A DNA stretch of 64,000 nt from Chamaea fasciata (taxonomy: Eukaryota; Chordata; Aves; Passeriformes; Sylviidae). Position numbers and translations under genes: made by a program. The notes under the pieces were generated by a model. The model saw only the letters and a program-made list of their open reading frames with translations. It was not told the origin of the DNA and did no database searches. The DNA is taken from positions 1,674,001 through 1,738,000 of the forward strand of contig JARCOQ010000003.1 of assembly GCA_029207755.1 (NCBI GenBank). Reading direction: 5' to 3'. Of this stretch, positions 10,994-25,900 are shown piece after piece (the stretch's first letter is position 1; every line of letters begins with the position of its first letter).

Positions 10994-13900
10994 GTACGTT
11001 TTTTTTTTTTTTAAGCATGATCTTTACTATTTCCTAAACAACACATGAAAAAATTCTGTCTGGAAACGCCAGATTATAGTCACGACTTGATGTCCTCAGT
11101 TCAGATCTGGGGGAGAGGGCTGGTCTGTTCCCTGCCGAAGCTGACTTGCTTGGTTTAGTGAACACACTGAAATACCCGTTGAGCTGATTATGGCATTGGC
11201 ACAGAGTCCAGCACATGTGTAACTGTGCACGTAGTACGTGTGTGAGGACTTGGCATGGGCTTACAGCCTGTTGGGTTTTCTTTCAATACTGGAAAGCAGA
11301 AGTCATTTCTAGACTTCCTTGTTCAGTTTCAGTGCACACTATTGGCTGCAACAGAATCCAGCCCCTCATTTCCCATTATTTAGAATGCTGCACAGACATC
11401 ACAGCGCTGGTGGGGTTGCAGCTCTAAGAGTGGGTGTTGAGTGGTACAGAGAATTCTAAGATTTTACAGGGAAGTCTTTTATTTTTTGAACTGCTTTTGT
11501 TCTAGTGGAAAAAAAGAAAAAAAGATTATTTGTGTGAAGCAGGAGGAGGAAGTGATAATTATGCTGGAGCTTATTTCCCAAACATCACTGGGCAGGGCCC
11601 TTTCTGCATAAAGATAAATAATGCAGCTTTGCATGTGTGACAGTGTAGGAGGCTGAAGATTCCTGGGATTTTCATTCCATGGTTCTTCCTTGTTCTTTCC
11701 TCTGCTGCCTTCAACTCCATTCTGGCTGTTCTTATTTCTAGCTGCTCCCTTTGCAGCTTAGGGCAACAGTAATATGCGTCTTTCTAATTAGGAATATTTG
11801 TATTTCTTTGTCTTGGGGACTTTCCTGAGCTTGGATGTGGCTTCTGACTAGCCTTAGAATGGGAATTTATTACTTGGTTTATTAAGCCTAAAAAAGAAGG
11901 TTGTCTCTTTTTTTCCCACCCCCTTTTATTTTAATTCCTGCCTTTGAGATTACTGATGAACACAAACTTCTCAGGTTGGCAGTGATCATAAACTTACCAT
12001 AAACTTGTCTCTCTTCTTAGCAAACACGTAGTCCTCAACTGATTCAAAAGTTCACTACCAAAAATTGTTTGCTTTGAGGACCTCTGCTTGGACTAAGAAA
12101 CTTGCCAGCATTATGTGGCAATGTGTCTGTACAGTCTGGACGTGGTTTTGCAACACTTTAAATGTTGCTTGATGTTTTCAATATTTAAAGTGATGCAGTA
12201 ACGTACAGAAATCTTGATTGTGGTTATGATGCTGTGTGAAGGATGGGAAATAAAGTTTCTTTTGGGTGCAGCTGTGTGATGCTGTGGAGCAGAGGTGTCT
12301 TCTCTTGCCATCCCATCTTTTTATTTACACTTGTGCTGCTTCAGGGTTCTGTTGTGTGGAGCAGGACAGCAGCCTTGTTGGTTGTGTAACTGAGGCTGAG
12401 GGTAGGACTGTCTGGTGAGGGGTGGAAGGGAGCCAGTGTCAGGTACTACAAAAGCTTCATTTTACCCAGCACTAATTCTGCAGGCAGATCTGTTCACTGG
12501 ACTTCTTCCTCTCCCCACAAATGAGCCTGCCTGTCACAAGAATTGGTCTGGGAGGAGAGAGGCAGGAGTGTCAATAACCCTAGCAGCCGTGCCTTCAGTA
12601 ACTGGTACCCACTGGTCTCCGGGGGAATGAGCATTGGGTTTATAGTCAAAATATTGAGAACCATCACACCGTCAGGCAGCTCTTACTGTGAAATCTGCTC
12701 CAACTGATCCTCCAGCTCTCCTATCAAGAGTGCCTGTAAGTGGCCAAACGCCCTGTGTTCTCTGTGAGGGAATGGCACAGAGCAGCTTGTTGAGAACTGT
12801 GATGTCCCAGGGGTGCTGGAGCTGTGTGAGACCAGCAGCCTGAGCGAGCTGTGAGGGCATTGCAGGCAGCAGGTGCTGCTGGCCCAGCTCAGGCCGTGCC
12901 CAGTCCCCCGATGCCTTTGGCTCTGTGACAGGACATGTCCCAGCACCCACAGAGCTGGCGTTTCTGGAGCTGGTAGGTTCTGGGCAAAGGCAGGCAAAAA
13001 GAAGTGGCTGCTTCTCACGCAGCTGCTGCATTGTCTGGGCAGCTCTGGAGCAGTGGGAAGGGAAATACGTGGTGGCACTCTGCAGCTGCCTCGCTGCGAG
13101 CTGGCTTGGAGGTCGGGGATTTATATTGTTCCTTCCTCTAGAAGAAAGGGAGCAAAAAGATTTCAAACGGCAAAGCTCAGAAAAAAAAGAGGCTGCTCAT
13201 TTTGCAGCTCTGTAAAAATCCTTTTCTGCAGGCAATCCCCTGCGAAGGAGGATGATTACTGAAGGCTTGGCACTTTGCAGGCTCTGTTTAACAAACAGAA
13301 ACTGAGAGGTTCACCCTGTGTCCACCCTGGCAGAGCCCAGAGCTGGGAGCTGGCTGCTCCCACAGAGCTGTGGAGCAATCCCAGATAACAGAGGAGTGCA
13401 GCGGCGCTGCTGGGGATGGAAGGAGTGGGCTCCAGACAGGCAGCGATGTGTTGAGGGAAATGATTCACACAGTAGTGGCAGCACATTGGTAAGTGGCTGT
13501 TGAAACGTGTTGCTGGTAGGATTAGGAGATAAGTCAAGGTTTTGAGTGTTGGTGAGAATGTTAAGAGTCTCCTCTCCAGCAGTCAGCTGTGGACACTTGA
13601 GAGCTGGCTAAGCAAAGTGATCAGTCAACAGATGAGATGTTCTGCGTTATCTGCACAGCTTTGGGTGTTACCTTGTTTACAGCAGCGTATTTATAATTCT
13701 TGCTCAAGCAAAGCACTGAAGAGATTACAGCCTTCATTTAGAAAACTTTAATTTCAAATAAATGCAAGCTTTTTTTTGTTTGTTTGTGTCAATCGATTCC
13801 AGGCTGCTGGTAAAGTTTCATGATGCCCTGGAGTCATGTGGGGAAAAGCATCATATGGATATATTGATTCGGCTTCTCTTGGCTGGCTGTAGCTCCTGCC

Positions 13901-16900
13901 CATCCAGCCACTGAAGTGCTAATTACATAAAAAGTTCCATCTGTTCTGGAAGTTTAACTTCTTCCTTTGCTGAGCTCCACACTGATGTTTACTTATGCTT
14001 TTGGTTTTTCAGCTAAACTGAAGAGAAAGAAACATAATGAAACAACTAGCCTATTGTGCATTTAAAATCCATAATTTGTAGTGCTTCCATGGAAAGAGTC
14101 ACAAATGCAAGAAAAGCCAGAGCTGAATTCCCACTCTTTTGTTACCATGGTTGTGCTCCAGAAGTTAATTTTTTGGAGTCTCTGCATTAGCAAAGTTTAA
14201 CTACCACGTATGAAAACTTGTATGCTTTTCAGTGGGTTTATATACAAACATGGGTCTTTATCAGCTGAGAGAGATTTTAAACCAGGAATTTTCGCTGCCA
14301 AGCAAGCCCAGTGCTTTTAGTAAAGCTAAATGAACATCAGTTGTACTATGAGGATTTAAATTGCAGCATCATTATTTTCTAGCTTAAAAGCAAAGTGACA
14401 GCCCGAGCAAAAATGTTTGTTCTTCAGGAGCGAGCATGGACTTTGCTTCATTGGATTACACAAAACACTTGTTTTGTCAGTAATGTACATGGTTTATCAC
14501 ACTGATGTACCACTGCAACAACAGGGACCATTACCAACTCCTAATTCCAAGGTTTGTAAAAGATATTTTTAAAGGCATAGCTTTCTAAATGCACAAAAAA
14601 TACGTATGAGTAAAATAAGAATGAAATAGATGATCACGGCGTACTGAAAGTAGTATAGATCATAGCTGGAAGTATTCCTGTCCTCACATATTACTCAGAA
14701 AAAAATCCCAATCATTCTTCATGAGGGCCCAAGTCAATCATGCTTTGATTTTATACAATAATAACTGGCCATGCTGTAGCAGGAACGCTGCACCAAAGCC
14801 AATGTGTTATCACAGGGGGAGGAGAAAAAAGAACCTAAATCGGCCCAAAGCCTCTTCATAAAGGCATTTCTCATAAGTTAAGACCAAGTTCAGGTTCAGA
14901 ACATACTTATTTCAGTTTAGGAGGGACCAGGGGCTTGACCAGGTGCTATGAAGAATATTCCATAGGAGCAAAAAGCAGTTCCATAGGCAAGGTGTTGTGT
15001 GTCAGGCATAAAAATCATAAGCTTGGAGAAGTCAGCACGTTTGCACAGCAAAAAAAATTAAAAACTTAAAGGATTAGTGGGGGACTAATTAAAAAAAAAA
15101 AGTTTTTTTTTTTTTTTTTTTTAAAAAAGGATGTTCAATGCTTTTGTTGTCTTTCTAGCCCAGAGGCTTTACTGGGAGGTGTGAGCTTGGTGTGGTGATG
15201 CACAGGGATGTTTCTCCGGTCCCCTCAGAGCTCCCTGCTTTCTGGCAGCTCCCATTAAAGCTGATCACAGCTGAATGTGATTTTTCCAGACGAATCAGAC
15301 CCCTGTAATCGGCATTGAAAGCGACCAGAATTGGGTCAAATTTGGAGTCTTGTGCAGTTTCAGGCAGGCAAGTACAAAAGCTGAGGACAGATGCTGGAGT
15401 ACCCAGAGCATCTGCTGCAGGTCACTGGTAAAGGGAGATCACACACCCTGTCAGCATTTGATGTGATTCGCTGTGACAGTCCTTAAGTAGTTGTTCCCCA
15501 AGAAGAAAGGCTGGAGATTAAGGCTGGTATGAAGTGATCTAATTGAAAGACAAGCTTCAAAAAAACCAGGAACGCTGCGGGAGGAGGCCTGGGGAAGGAA
15601 GGGAGGAAGGGACTGACAGTCTGGAGATCTTCCCTACCCACTCATGGAAATGCGGCAGTCCCCTGATATCTCCTTTGTTCCTATTGCAAGAAATACAAAA
15701 ACAAATCTGAATTAACTTACAACTTTATTAGGTGGTCACCTAAACAGATACTTGCATGGTTGTAGTTATCACACAGTTTCTATTGCAAACAGCATGTTAC
15801 ATTTGGGGCTGACATTCCCTCATGTGGTGTCCGTAACAGGTGATGTTTCTATAAATCTGGCTAATCTTTCATCTTATTTGGGGGTTGAATAATTTGAATG
15901 TATTTGAATACAATATTTTTAAAATAATAATGTAGTTCATTACTACATAACCAGGATTTAGGGTGGTTCGGCTGCATTAGTGGATTATGGAGAAGGTTTA
16001 CCTTTCTTCTCAGCTTCTTGCCTGAGCGTTACTTTTGGCACTCTAAGATCATCTTAGGAGACAAAAAAGAGAGGAAAAAGGGTAGAGGAAAAATGCTCTA
16101 GAACTTAGTTGAAGATGCTGAAAGGGAACATCAAACTGAGACAGGAAAATGGGACTCGTGTCTTGGGATTAAAAATTGTGATTTATTTTTTTACATAGTA
16201 AAATGAGAAGAAGCAACAAGCTGTCCAGTCCTAATTCTTACAGTTTTCGATTGATGGTGAAACCATAGTGAGTGTTGGATAGAGTGTAGTTCTGTCACCT
16301 GTACAGCCCTCAAATAATAGTTTTCTAGATACATCACGTGAGTTTTTATGTGGAGAGTAATGGAGAATGTGAATTAGCCGGTGAGGGAAGTATGTGGCGG
16401 TGTGTTTTTTTTTTTTTAACTGGTGTCCACACGCTGAAAAAGTCTTGAATAAAATTTGAGCAGCTGAACCACCCTAAATCCTGGCTCTGCAGTAATGAAG
16501 GCTTATTCAAATCCAAAATAAGATGAAAGATTAGCCAGATTTATGGAAACATCACCTGTTCCAGAGACCACAGGAGGGAATGTTAGCCCCAAATGTAACA
16601 CGTTGAACATGTTGTTTGCAATAGAAACAGTGTTATAACTGTAATCATACAAATATCTGTTTACATGACCGCCTGATAGAGTTGTAAGTGAATTAGAAAT
16701 AGGACTGTCTATGCTGCTCCTTGGGCTTCTGATAAAAGCATTTTAGTGGAAGAGTGAAGCCGCTGTTGTGAGGAAATGCTGGGGCTTACGTGTATAAAAA
16801 TTATTCAGGGTTTTCTCTTTCTGGAGACATTTTAAAACAAGAAACATAGCTTAAAAAAAAAATCTGGATTTGCCTTTAAATCTGAAATATCCTCCACACA

Positions 16901-19900
16901 TGCAACGTGTTCATATCTCAGCTTATTCCATACTCTCTGAACATTTGGCAAGGCTGTTCATCAGAGAAGTCGTTGAAGCTTTTAAGAGCTGTTTTGGGGC
17001 AATGCGCTGCATTTATCTTCCTGAAGTGTTCAAGTGTGTGCTAGGACGTTGAGCGTGAAGGAGTCTTTGCGTTATCCAGTGTTGTTTTGCTCTGTCAGAT
17101 GATCAGAAAATACTCAGCAGAGCACCTGGTTCTGTAGCCCTCAGAGGTGTGACGTTTATTGCCACTCACAGGGAGCTTGGTTTGACTTTATAGATTATTG
17201 CCTTGTGGGAGCAAAACAAGGAACGTTTTGTTTGTTACATGGCATAAAAATATTGGACCCTGACTTCGTTTCAGGCCAGCCTGCAAGCTTGTCCTAATAG
17301 CTTTTGGGGGAGTTAGGGGGAAAAATTTGTGCAGGATGAAATATTGAAGAGCTGAGTCACTTCTGATGGAGTAGCTTATTAAAACATAAAGTGGTTAATG
17401 ATCCCATTAAATCTCATTATGTCATTTTGTGCCGTATCAAAGGAAGCGATTAAACAGAAAGGTAATTGCCCCAGGTTAACTCTTAAAAATTTTAAGTATT
17501 TAATAGCTGGATTGCAGAAAGTTACAACTTTAGAATTTATGTAGTATACGCCAAACCCACAGGTATCGTGTGCTTTATTTACATAATGCAGAATTCCAGA
17601 AACCTGATTAATGTGATGGAGGTATAATTACATAATCTGATATTTACATGACATTAATTGGAACACGGAGATCCCTCAGTATAATTCTGTGTGTATCTGC
17701 TTGCCCTTCTGTTCTCATGCTTAACTGGTACAGCATGTTTTGACACTCATTTGCAGTATTTAAATTTTCTAAAAAAACTCTTAAAATTATTCATGTACAA
17801 AAATGAATCATCAGTTTCGACATCAGTTTTTAGCAACATCTTAGGTTCTTTTACTGGAAGTGTTTTCCAGGGGTGGGCTGCACTTGGCTGGGTTTTGGAG
17901 GAAGGATGTGCAGGAGGAGATGGGATAATATCCTCCTAGAAGTGTTATTACAGTTCATCAAAGAGGAGGTTTATTTAAGAGCACACTTCCCAAGTTTTTT
18001 TGTGTGCTGGAAAAATTTTTTAAAAAATTTCTCTGGTTGTTGGTGCTATAAATAAAATATTTTGTGTATTTAAAGAGAACTAATTAAAAAGTGGTACAAT
18101 ACCTCTCCCCACTGCCTGGTTTCAAAGCAAAACTGAAGTGAAACAAGGGTTAAAGCAAAGACTAAGATAAGATGAGTCAAGAAGATTAAATGTGAGGCTT
18201 GGAGCATTCTGGAAAGAAAGGGAAGATGGTACTAAGGGTTAAAAGGTAGGAGCAAAATATCTTGATTAGATATTTTAGGGCGGCAAGGCGGAATTGCTGT
18301 GCTTGCTGTAGTGTCAGGAGCAGCTGCCAAACAGCATCAAGAAAACTGAGATGCTGCTGAGGATCTCATAGATGATGCTGGGAAATGCTGATGATGTGGA
18401 AGTGACATTTATCTCCAAACACCAATAGCACACAGACATCAGAGGCAGAGGAGAAATTGAGTGTTTTCCTGTAAAAAATAGTAATAGGATAGAGTTGAGG
18501 TATAGCAAAAGCAGGTTTCATGTCAAAAGAAGGACTCAAGACACATTCTCTTAGGGTGAAAATCTATTTTGCAACAGGAGTAGAAGTTTTGCTGCGGTTG
18601 TTCAGAACTCGGACTGGATGATTAATTATTAAAAAAAACACAAAAAAGTGTTTTGTTTAAACTGGGATCCTTGATAGAGGCCTGAGAGGATTGACTTAAT
18701 TGTCTTCTCCGCTGTTATTTTACTTTCAGACAACAACACCACAGACCACTCCAGCAGACTGAAAGCTCATTAAATTAAAAAAAGCGCCAAATACATGAAC
18801 TTCATTGTTATTTTTCTTCCTGTTGGTGAAAATGGTTTCTGATCCTCACATGTGATACGATAGAAATGTTGTGAACTCAGGATAAGCCTTTAAGAAATCT
18901 TGCAGTGGAAGGAGGTGCTGTGCTGTGGCTTTGGATCTCTGCTTGTGCTTGTGGAGTCGGACCCTGAGGAGGTTGGGGTGTGCATCTTCTCACTCCAAGT
19001 GGAAGCAAGTGGCTCCCTCCGCTGTTATCTGCAAGATTTGGGATTTGTTGTGTTTATTTGGGAGGTGGAACTTGAGAGTTAAAGTTAAATTAAAGAGAAT
19101 TGAAGAGAGATTTATATTTTTTTTCCCACTGGATGAAAGGAAACAGAATTACAGGCCTTCATGAGCATCAGCCTCATGTTTGTATCTGTAGGAGTCTCTC
19201 TTAAATCCTCACTGGCAGTTTCACCCCAACTTATTCATCGTATAGTGGGCATCCCATAAAGCCTACATCCCAGCTAAAATATTTCCCTCAGGCATCTTCT
19301 GTGGGTAAAAATAATTTGGAGTGTATGAAAACCTTGGCTGTGTTGCAGTCTCCTGCATCCTGGGTTATTTTTAGACTCTTAATTCTCTGGTTTGTTTTTC
19401 TAGGATCCCCACGCTGAAGAGTTTGAAGACAAGGAATGGATGTTTGTCATAGAGAACGTAAGCTGGAATGTTATTACTGTTTTTTATACGTATAAGACTT
19501 AATAATTTAAAAAGATTGAAAGGTGTCCAGGTGCTGAAAAAGTCTTGGATAAAATCTGAGCAGCTGAACCACGGTAAATCCTACCTGTGTAGTAATGAAG
19601 GCTTATTAAAATACTTGTTATGTTACAATTAAAATACAGGAGAGGGGAGTGCTACTCTGCACTGCCTAAATTCCCTCCCTGTGAGCATCAGCCTGCCTCG
19701 CGTCGGTTTGCTGTGAGCAATGGGGTGAACAAGTTAGAGCTGGGTCGTGACTCACTGTTTTATGGGCTGGGACACATTATTTGTGTGCCAGCGGGGCGGT
19801 GAACGAGTCAGAGCTGGGTGAGGACATCTGCACGTCCCCAGTGGCAGCACACCCTTCTGGGGCTGAGTGCCACTCTCCAGGGGAGAGCAGAGCTTCACTG

Positions 19901-22900
19901 CTGGCCTTTGGTGGGGGAATAATTCAGGGTGGAAAGGTGGGACCAGCCATGAGCTGCTCCCAAAACCCAAAAGCTGCTCCTGTGAGTCTCTTGACTCCTC
20001 CAAGCCAGGAGCGCCCAGAACCTCATGGAGAGCCGAGTTCCTGAGGGCTGTACAAACAACAGGCTCTGCCAAACTGCAGTGCTTGACATTGCATGCAGCA
20101 GGTTTGAAAATGAAGTACTTTTTTCCTTTCCCTTCTCTGTGCCGGGCAGCAGTTTCCGCTCTGGAGCTGCCTGGGCTCTAAAAAGGGGGAAGCTGCTTTC
20201 CCTGGGCTTTTCTTGGAAAAGAAACTTTAAAGGATTGTGGTATCAAAGCAGTGTTGATTCCTCATTAATATCCTTGTTCATTATGGACTGTTTCTCAGTG
20301 ACATGATTTAATTTTTATGTTGTTTTTCAACAAAAAAAGGAATTGCTCTTCTCCCGAGTGGTACCACGTAGCACTGAACTGTGGGGAAGCTACGGATTTT
20401 GCATGATATCTTTTTTTTTTACCTAAAAATGCTTCTTTTTCTTGTCCATATCGGAAAATGATTTGAATGTCTAAAGCCAAGCTTTTTCACCAGTAACTGA
20501 CCATTTAAAAGGGCTGAAAGCAAAGTGCTTTATTTATACTTTTGTTTCAAATGTCAAGTTTCTATTTTCACTTGGGACACTTGTTAACACAAAACACAGT
20601 TTAGTTACCGTTTCCTGGAGTTTCCTTTTCTTTCTCACATAGTTTATTTTCATCAGGGAAGTCTCCATCCCCAGTTGTCACCGTACAAGTAGCTCTGGAT
20701 AAAACAATGTCAGTGGATTTCTCAGCCAGCCCCTCTGGGTATAGCTGCATTTCCTGTGACGTTGCAGATGATTTTTTTTTTTTCAGGGTTTTGTAGAATT
20801 TGTGTCCTGCTTTCTTTACATGTCAGTGTATTCCATGTAGAGGGAGCAGCAGACTGCCTGCTGTTCCTGCTCTCTGCCTCACACTGAGCTGTGCAGGGCA
20901 ATCTTCTGTTATCTGGGCACTTCTTTACAACCTCAGTTGTGCTGTTAGCTCATCTCACAAGAGCTGCCAAATAGCCACTGCTAGGTAGATGTTTATTCCT
21001 TGGTTGGAGGATATAGAAATAGTATCCTCAAAATCACAAATTTCATAGTTTTGCCACAAAAATTACTGGGAGCAAAAGAAACTATAAAGCTGGCTGCTTT
21101 CAATCACCTCTTTTCTCCTTTTTTTTTTTTCTTTTTTTAATGCTGGAAGAGATGGAGAAACTCTTTTCCCAGGGTAACAGCTCCACTTAGTGGTGGATGA
21201 AAACGTATTCATCGGTTCGAGCAAGTGCCAGATGTTCCAGTGGCCGGCTGCCATTCCAGTGCATGGAACAGCTGCCTGGTAGAAATAGGGGAGCCAGGGA
21301 GGCAGGAGGTTGTTCTCTTCACTCCTTAAATTACGGGCATTTACCCTCTTGGGTCCTGAAGTGTGATTTACCTGGCTTTACAACAATGTACCTGTCATTA
21401 ACCCGACAAGAATCACCTCTGGAGAAAGTCCTTTGGGACCTTTCCTGTTTTGTCCAGGGATGTTCTCTGCAGGGCTTCCCTTCCTCTTTGGTCAGCAACA
21501 CTCAGAACACAAAATACTGAAGTCTGAAGAGCTCAGGGGTGTGCTATAATTGTGAAGCCATGCGAATTCTTTTTTTTTTTTTTTAATTAGTATTAAAAGT
21601 CAGTCTCCAAAATAATTTTGTTATGCATCAGTATCATTAAGCAAAGATCAGGTAGAAGAGATACACAGCTGCAGTTGGATGCCTTGCAGGCAGATAAATA
21701 AACAAGTTTATTCTGCACTTTCAGAGGGATTTTTAAGTAGTGATGAGGTGATTTTGTGCGAGAAAGCCATGCTGTAAGTGAAAAGGAAACAAGATACTTG
21801 GGTTTATGTGGTTATTTTCTTGTTTGGGGTATATGTACATTGCTTCTTGACTATTGTAGATTTTTTTTTTTCTGGCTGTATTTTCACTGCCCTAGCCACT
21901 CTGTATTTGTATTCTAGTAGGTGAACTTTGTCATCTACTATATAATCCATAATAGTTTGATTGTAGAGCAGTTTCTTACCATTTGAATCTTGGTATTCAT
22001 TTTCCATCTGCCTTTTCTTTATCTCCTTCACTCCTGTGTTCTGTGCGTATTTACTGAGAACTTTCTTGTCTCTAATTTCATCTCTCTTTAACAACATTCT
22101 GTGTGATTGACTGTTTGCTTTTACTTCACGAGGCAGTTCTCGGAATTCTTTTGGTGTTTTTCATGTTCTACTGAATAATAGCGTTGGGTGTTGAGGTTGG
22201 CTGTTGCAAGTAGGAGAGCAAGAAATTCATAACCAGGAATAACAGATTGTTTAGCTAATGGGATGAGAAAGGGATAGGAGGGAAGACAGGAGGTTTAAAT
22301 TGGTCCAAAGATGTGGAAGCTTTCACTGGCTCTATGTACAAGAACTTTGTCTCAAATAAGGGTGTCTGAAGTGATGGAAAAAATATCATTTTGCTTCCCA
22401 GCATGCTCAAAGCATGGAAAAGTACATAAAAACATCCACTGAAGAGAAACCATAACGTTTACTTGTTTGCTGGCAGTTTTGTAGACAGTTACTTCCTACA
22501 TTCTTAATGAAACTGAAGGAGTCATGGAATGTTTTCCGACTTGAAAAAGCTCAGTGTCCTGCTCTGCTCCTGCTGCCTGTGGCTTTCGGGAGCAAGCTGT
22601 GCCCAGCTCTGCTTGCACTCTGTCACCTTGCCTGGGGAAGAATTCCAGGCAGAATTTCCAGGCTGTTCTTGTACTGAAATCAAGGAAATTGGACTGATTT
22701 CTGCATCTGGCCTTTCTAGAGAGTCTTCCAAAAAGCTTTGATGCCTTTTTAGACGCTTTTTTAATGATGTCTTTTTGAATAGACCCACTGAAACTTCTGG
22801 GATGAGAGGAAAGAGGAGTCTGGAGTTTGCTGTTGGTGCTGGCCTTCAGGGAAGAGTTACAAAGAGCAACAAGTTTAAACTGAAAAGATGAGATCTGACT

Positions 22901-25900
22901 TTTCCTTCTGTCTGTCGCTCTTGTGTAGCTTCAGGAACTCCAGCCTGGGAAGAATTCTGAATTGGCCTCCACTCAAGCATCAGCAAAGCCTCAAAATAAA
23001 AGAAACATTGGAAAATGTTACAGAACAATTGACACAATCTATCCAGCTTCTTTTTATTGGTACATGTGTGCTCTTTTGTGGTTGTCATCCCTCAATCCTC
23101 CCTTCCCCCCGACACCTCTGGAATTCTGGGTCATCGTTGCTTATGATGATTTCTCATTTTGAATGCCCTGGAGCCTGTTTTATCACTCACAGGTTTGGGG
23201 AGATGATTTCTCTCTCTTAAAATGCCTGGCATGACCCTACAAATAAAGGTGATAAATAAGGTGAAAGTAATGGGAAAGAGAGAGCGGGTGGTGGGATGTA
23301 GAAATGAATTTCTTTCTAGTCTTAAAGGAGACCAACTTTAAACGTGATACAATAAAATGAGGTATTAGCAAAAAAGTCAACTTTTCGTCAGATACGGCTC
23401 TGAATGTGTTTCTTTTCCTTTTAGAGAAATACCTCGTTTGAATAGGAGCAGTAATTAGCCCAGAATTTTGGTTAAAGCATTCTTTTTTACTGGATGGTGG
23501 AATGTCTTTTACTGCAGTACTGCTGCAACACTGCAGCAAGTTTTTGCCCCACATCTGAATGAAAAGCCAAGTCTGACCTCCCCGCCTGTTTCTGGAAATA
23601 CATGTTGGGAAGCAAATGCCAGAATTGAAATTCTGAGTGCTCCTGATGCCATTTGCTGCAAGAACCTGGGTAAAAAAGACTGACACAGGAACAGGGTGAA
23701 TACCTGACTTGCTGATCAGTTGGCTGTGTCAGAATTTATTACAAAATCTTGGGTATCTCTTCTAGTGCATCTTTGTAGCATGTGAGAGCTCAAGTTTAAA
23801 TTGGCCATTTCCTTTATTTAAGAAACACTGGTAAAAGCTTCTATTCATTTTGTATTTTTTGCTTGAAGTAATTTTTTGCTTAAAATAATAATTGCCCAGG
23901 TTAGCTTTTTTTTTTTTTTTCCTGAATTAAATGTCTGCATTTAATATATTTAGAACAGCTCATAGTTCAGACATGCTTTCCTGGGCCTTTAATTCCCCTG
24001 TCATCTTCTGCTGTGTGTGATTATGTGAACTGTGACTAGCTGCCTGTGTAAATTAGGCTGAGTATTCTGGTTTAGATACAGCTAGGAATTAAATGCTGCT
24101 TTGTCAGCTGTCTCACTCTTGTTCTGCTTTAAATGAAATAGAGGTTCAGAAAACCTGTTTTAAGTTTTTGCTTACATTAAATATTTAGCACTTTGTTCTA
24201 GTTGAGAAATCTCCGAGATTAGGCCTTTGGAGCAAAACTTGCAGAAATTGTTGTCTTGATTGGCTGCTCTGGCTGTAAAGGAGCCAGGGTAGGAAATCCT
24301 TTTTGGAGGCCTGATCCTGTGCTTTTGCAGTAATACATTGTTGTTCCTTCCCTGCTCCATGATGGCCTTTCTGGGCAATTTTATCTAAAATTGAGGCTTC
24401 TGCACAGAGGGGATCACTCTGGTTCGGGCTGTCTGAGAGTGGGTGACTCCCCTGTGTGCCCACACTGACCCTACAGGAGTTCCTTACTTCAATAATCCCC
24501 TTGGATTCAGCATCTTCTCTGAAGAGTACAGGAGATACTGGAAGTTCTACTGGAGAAATTTGGCACCAAATGCTGTAGGACACAGAAAGTCCCACCTGTA
24601 TTTCGGGCAAGTGTTACACTAGGAAGGTGTGAAAGGCTTTGGGGGTGTTTTCCCCTCTGCATGGCCCAGCACAAAGGGGAGGTACCAGCAGCCCTGGTTC
24701 CAGGCAGGCATTGTGAGGGCAATGTAAGTAATAGCACTGTTAATTACTTGATTTTTTTTTGACCTGCAGCCACTGCTGTATCCCCAGGCAAAGCCTGTTG
24801 GTGTTCACTTAGAACTTACTGCCTGCAATGTCATTTTCCTTCTGACCAAAACAAGACTCTGCCCAGATCACCTGGAATTAGGGCCACTGTGAATCCTTTC
24901 TGTCATTAATACATAATAACCTATTAAAGCAGAGCTGAGAGATGACAAAAATCTTATTTAAATAAGAATTCTAGAGTAATTGGTAAAATAACTCCTAGTA
25001 TCTAATTAATTTTTACACTTTTAATAGCTTTTTCTGTCCTGAATGAGTGTGAGATGTGAGTCCATCGAACTCTTCTCTACTGTGTTTTTTTCAAAACTAG
25101 TTATGAAAATTGTCTTTTGTTATTCGATCTTCATCTCCTAAATGAAATTTAGGAAAAAAAAACCCCTGTCCTTTAAATAGTGTTGTTTCTGATGCTGTGT
25201 TGATAGCTGCACTGAGTGCATCCGTATCAGATGTAATCTGGCAGATGCTGTGGCCGTTTTGAAAACTGTATTACAGCATTTCAGCCCAGCGTTTTCTGGT
25301 AAACTGATAAACAAGGCAGACAGCTTTGGAAAGAAAACCTCTAATACTACATGAGGCACGTTTAAAACCAGCAGTGTGTTTCAGCCACTCTTAGCATATG
25401 TTTATTCATAGAAAATCAGCAGTAAAATGCACCGGCCAGGGCGTGCGAGAGCCGGAGTCTGCATGAGGTCGTTTCTCTTTCAGACATCAAATACACGAGA
25501 GTGTCTTGGTAATTGTTTTACAGTGGGGTTCTAATCATACTCCAGGCATAAGCTGAGCCAAGCAACTTGCCTTTTAATAGAACAGTATTTTGCTTTTAAG
25601 CTTGTTCAGCTTGCCACTTTTTTTTTTTTTTTTTCTGGTTTTCCGTGTCTCTGAGTGTGTTTTTTACATCTCCATACAGTCACGGCTGTGTGTTTGCTCT
25701 TGATGTGGTTCAGAATATCATTATGTAAAATAACGCTGTCTGGGGCAGCATGACGACGGATAAATTTCATTTTTGACCTGGTAGCTGTGCGGTGTTAAAA
25801 CAGCAGCAAATGCTGCTGCCATGTAGTACAAAATATTCGGTGTGTAAGATGGAAAAAATGGCAATACATTTAATGAAAAATTTTTTTTTACATAAATTAC

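Larger units (their letters stand above)
10994..19403 (+). other. EHBP1: EHBP1 intron, 8.4 kb
   Basis: It begins gtacgt and ends tgtttttctag. It contains a foldback repeat pair (15710-15975 and 16422-16695), a long A/T homopolymer pair near 15091-15122 and an AT-rich block at 17375-17480 that resembles conserved regulatory DNA. Short open frames at 12672-13262 on both strands look like chance. No other gene is recognised. Confidence 0.85.

Noticed and set aside
12672..13262. Open frames of 129-164 codons on both strands
   Set aside because: GC-richer intronic sequence with low stop density; no recognisable protein, and both strands are open.
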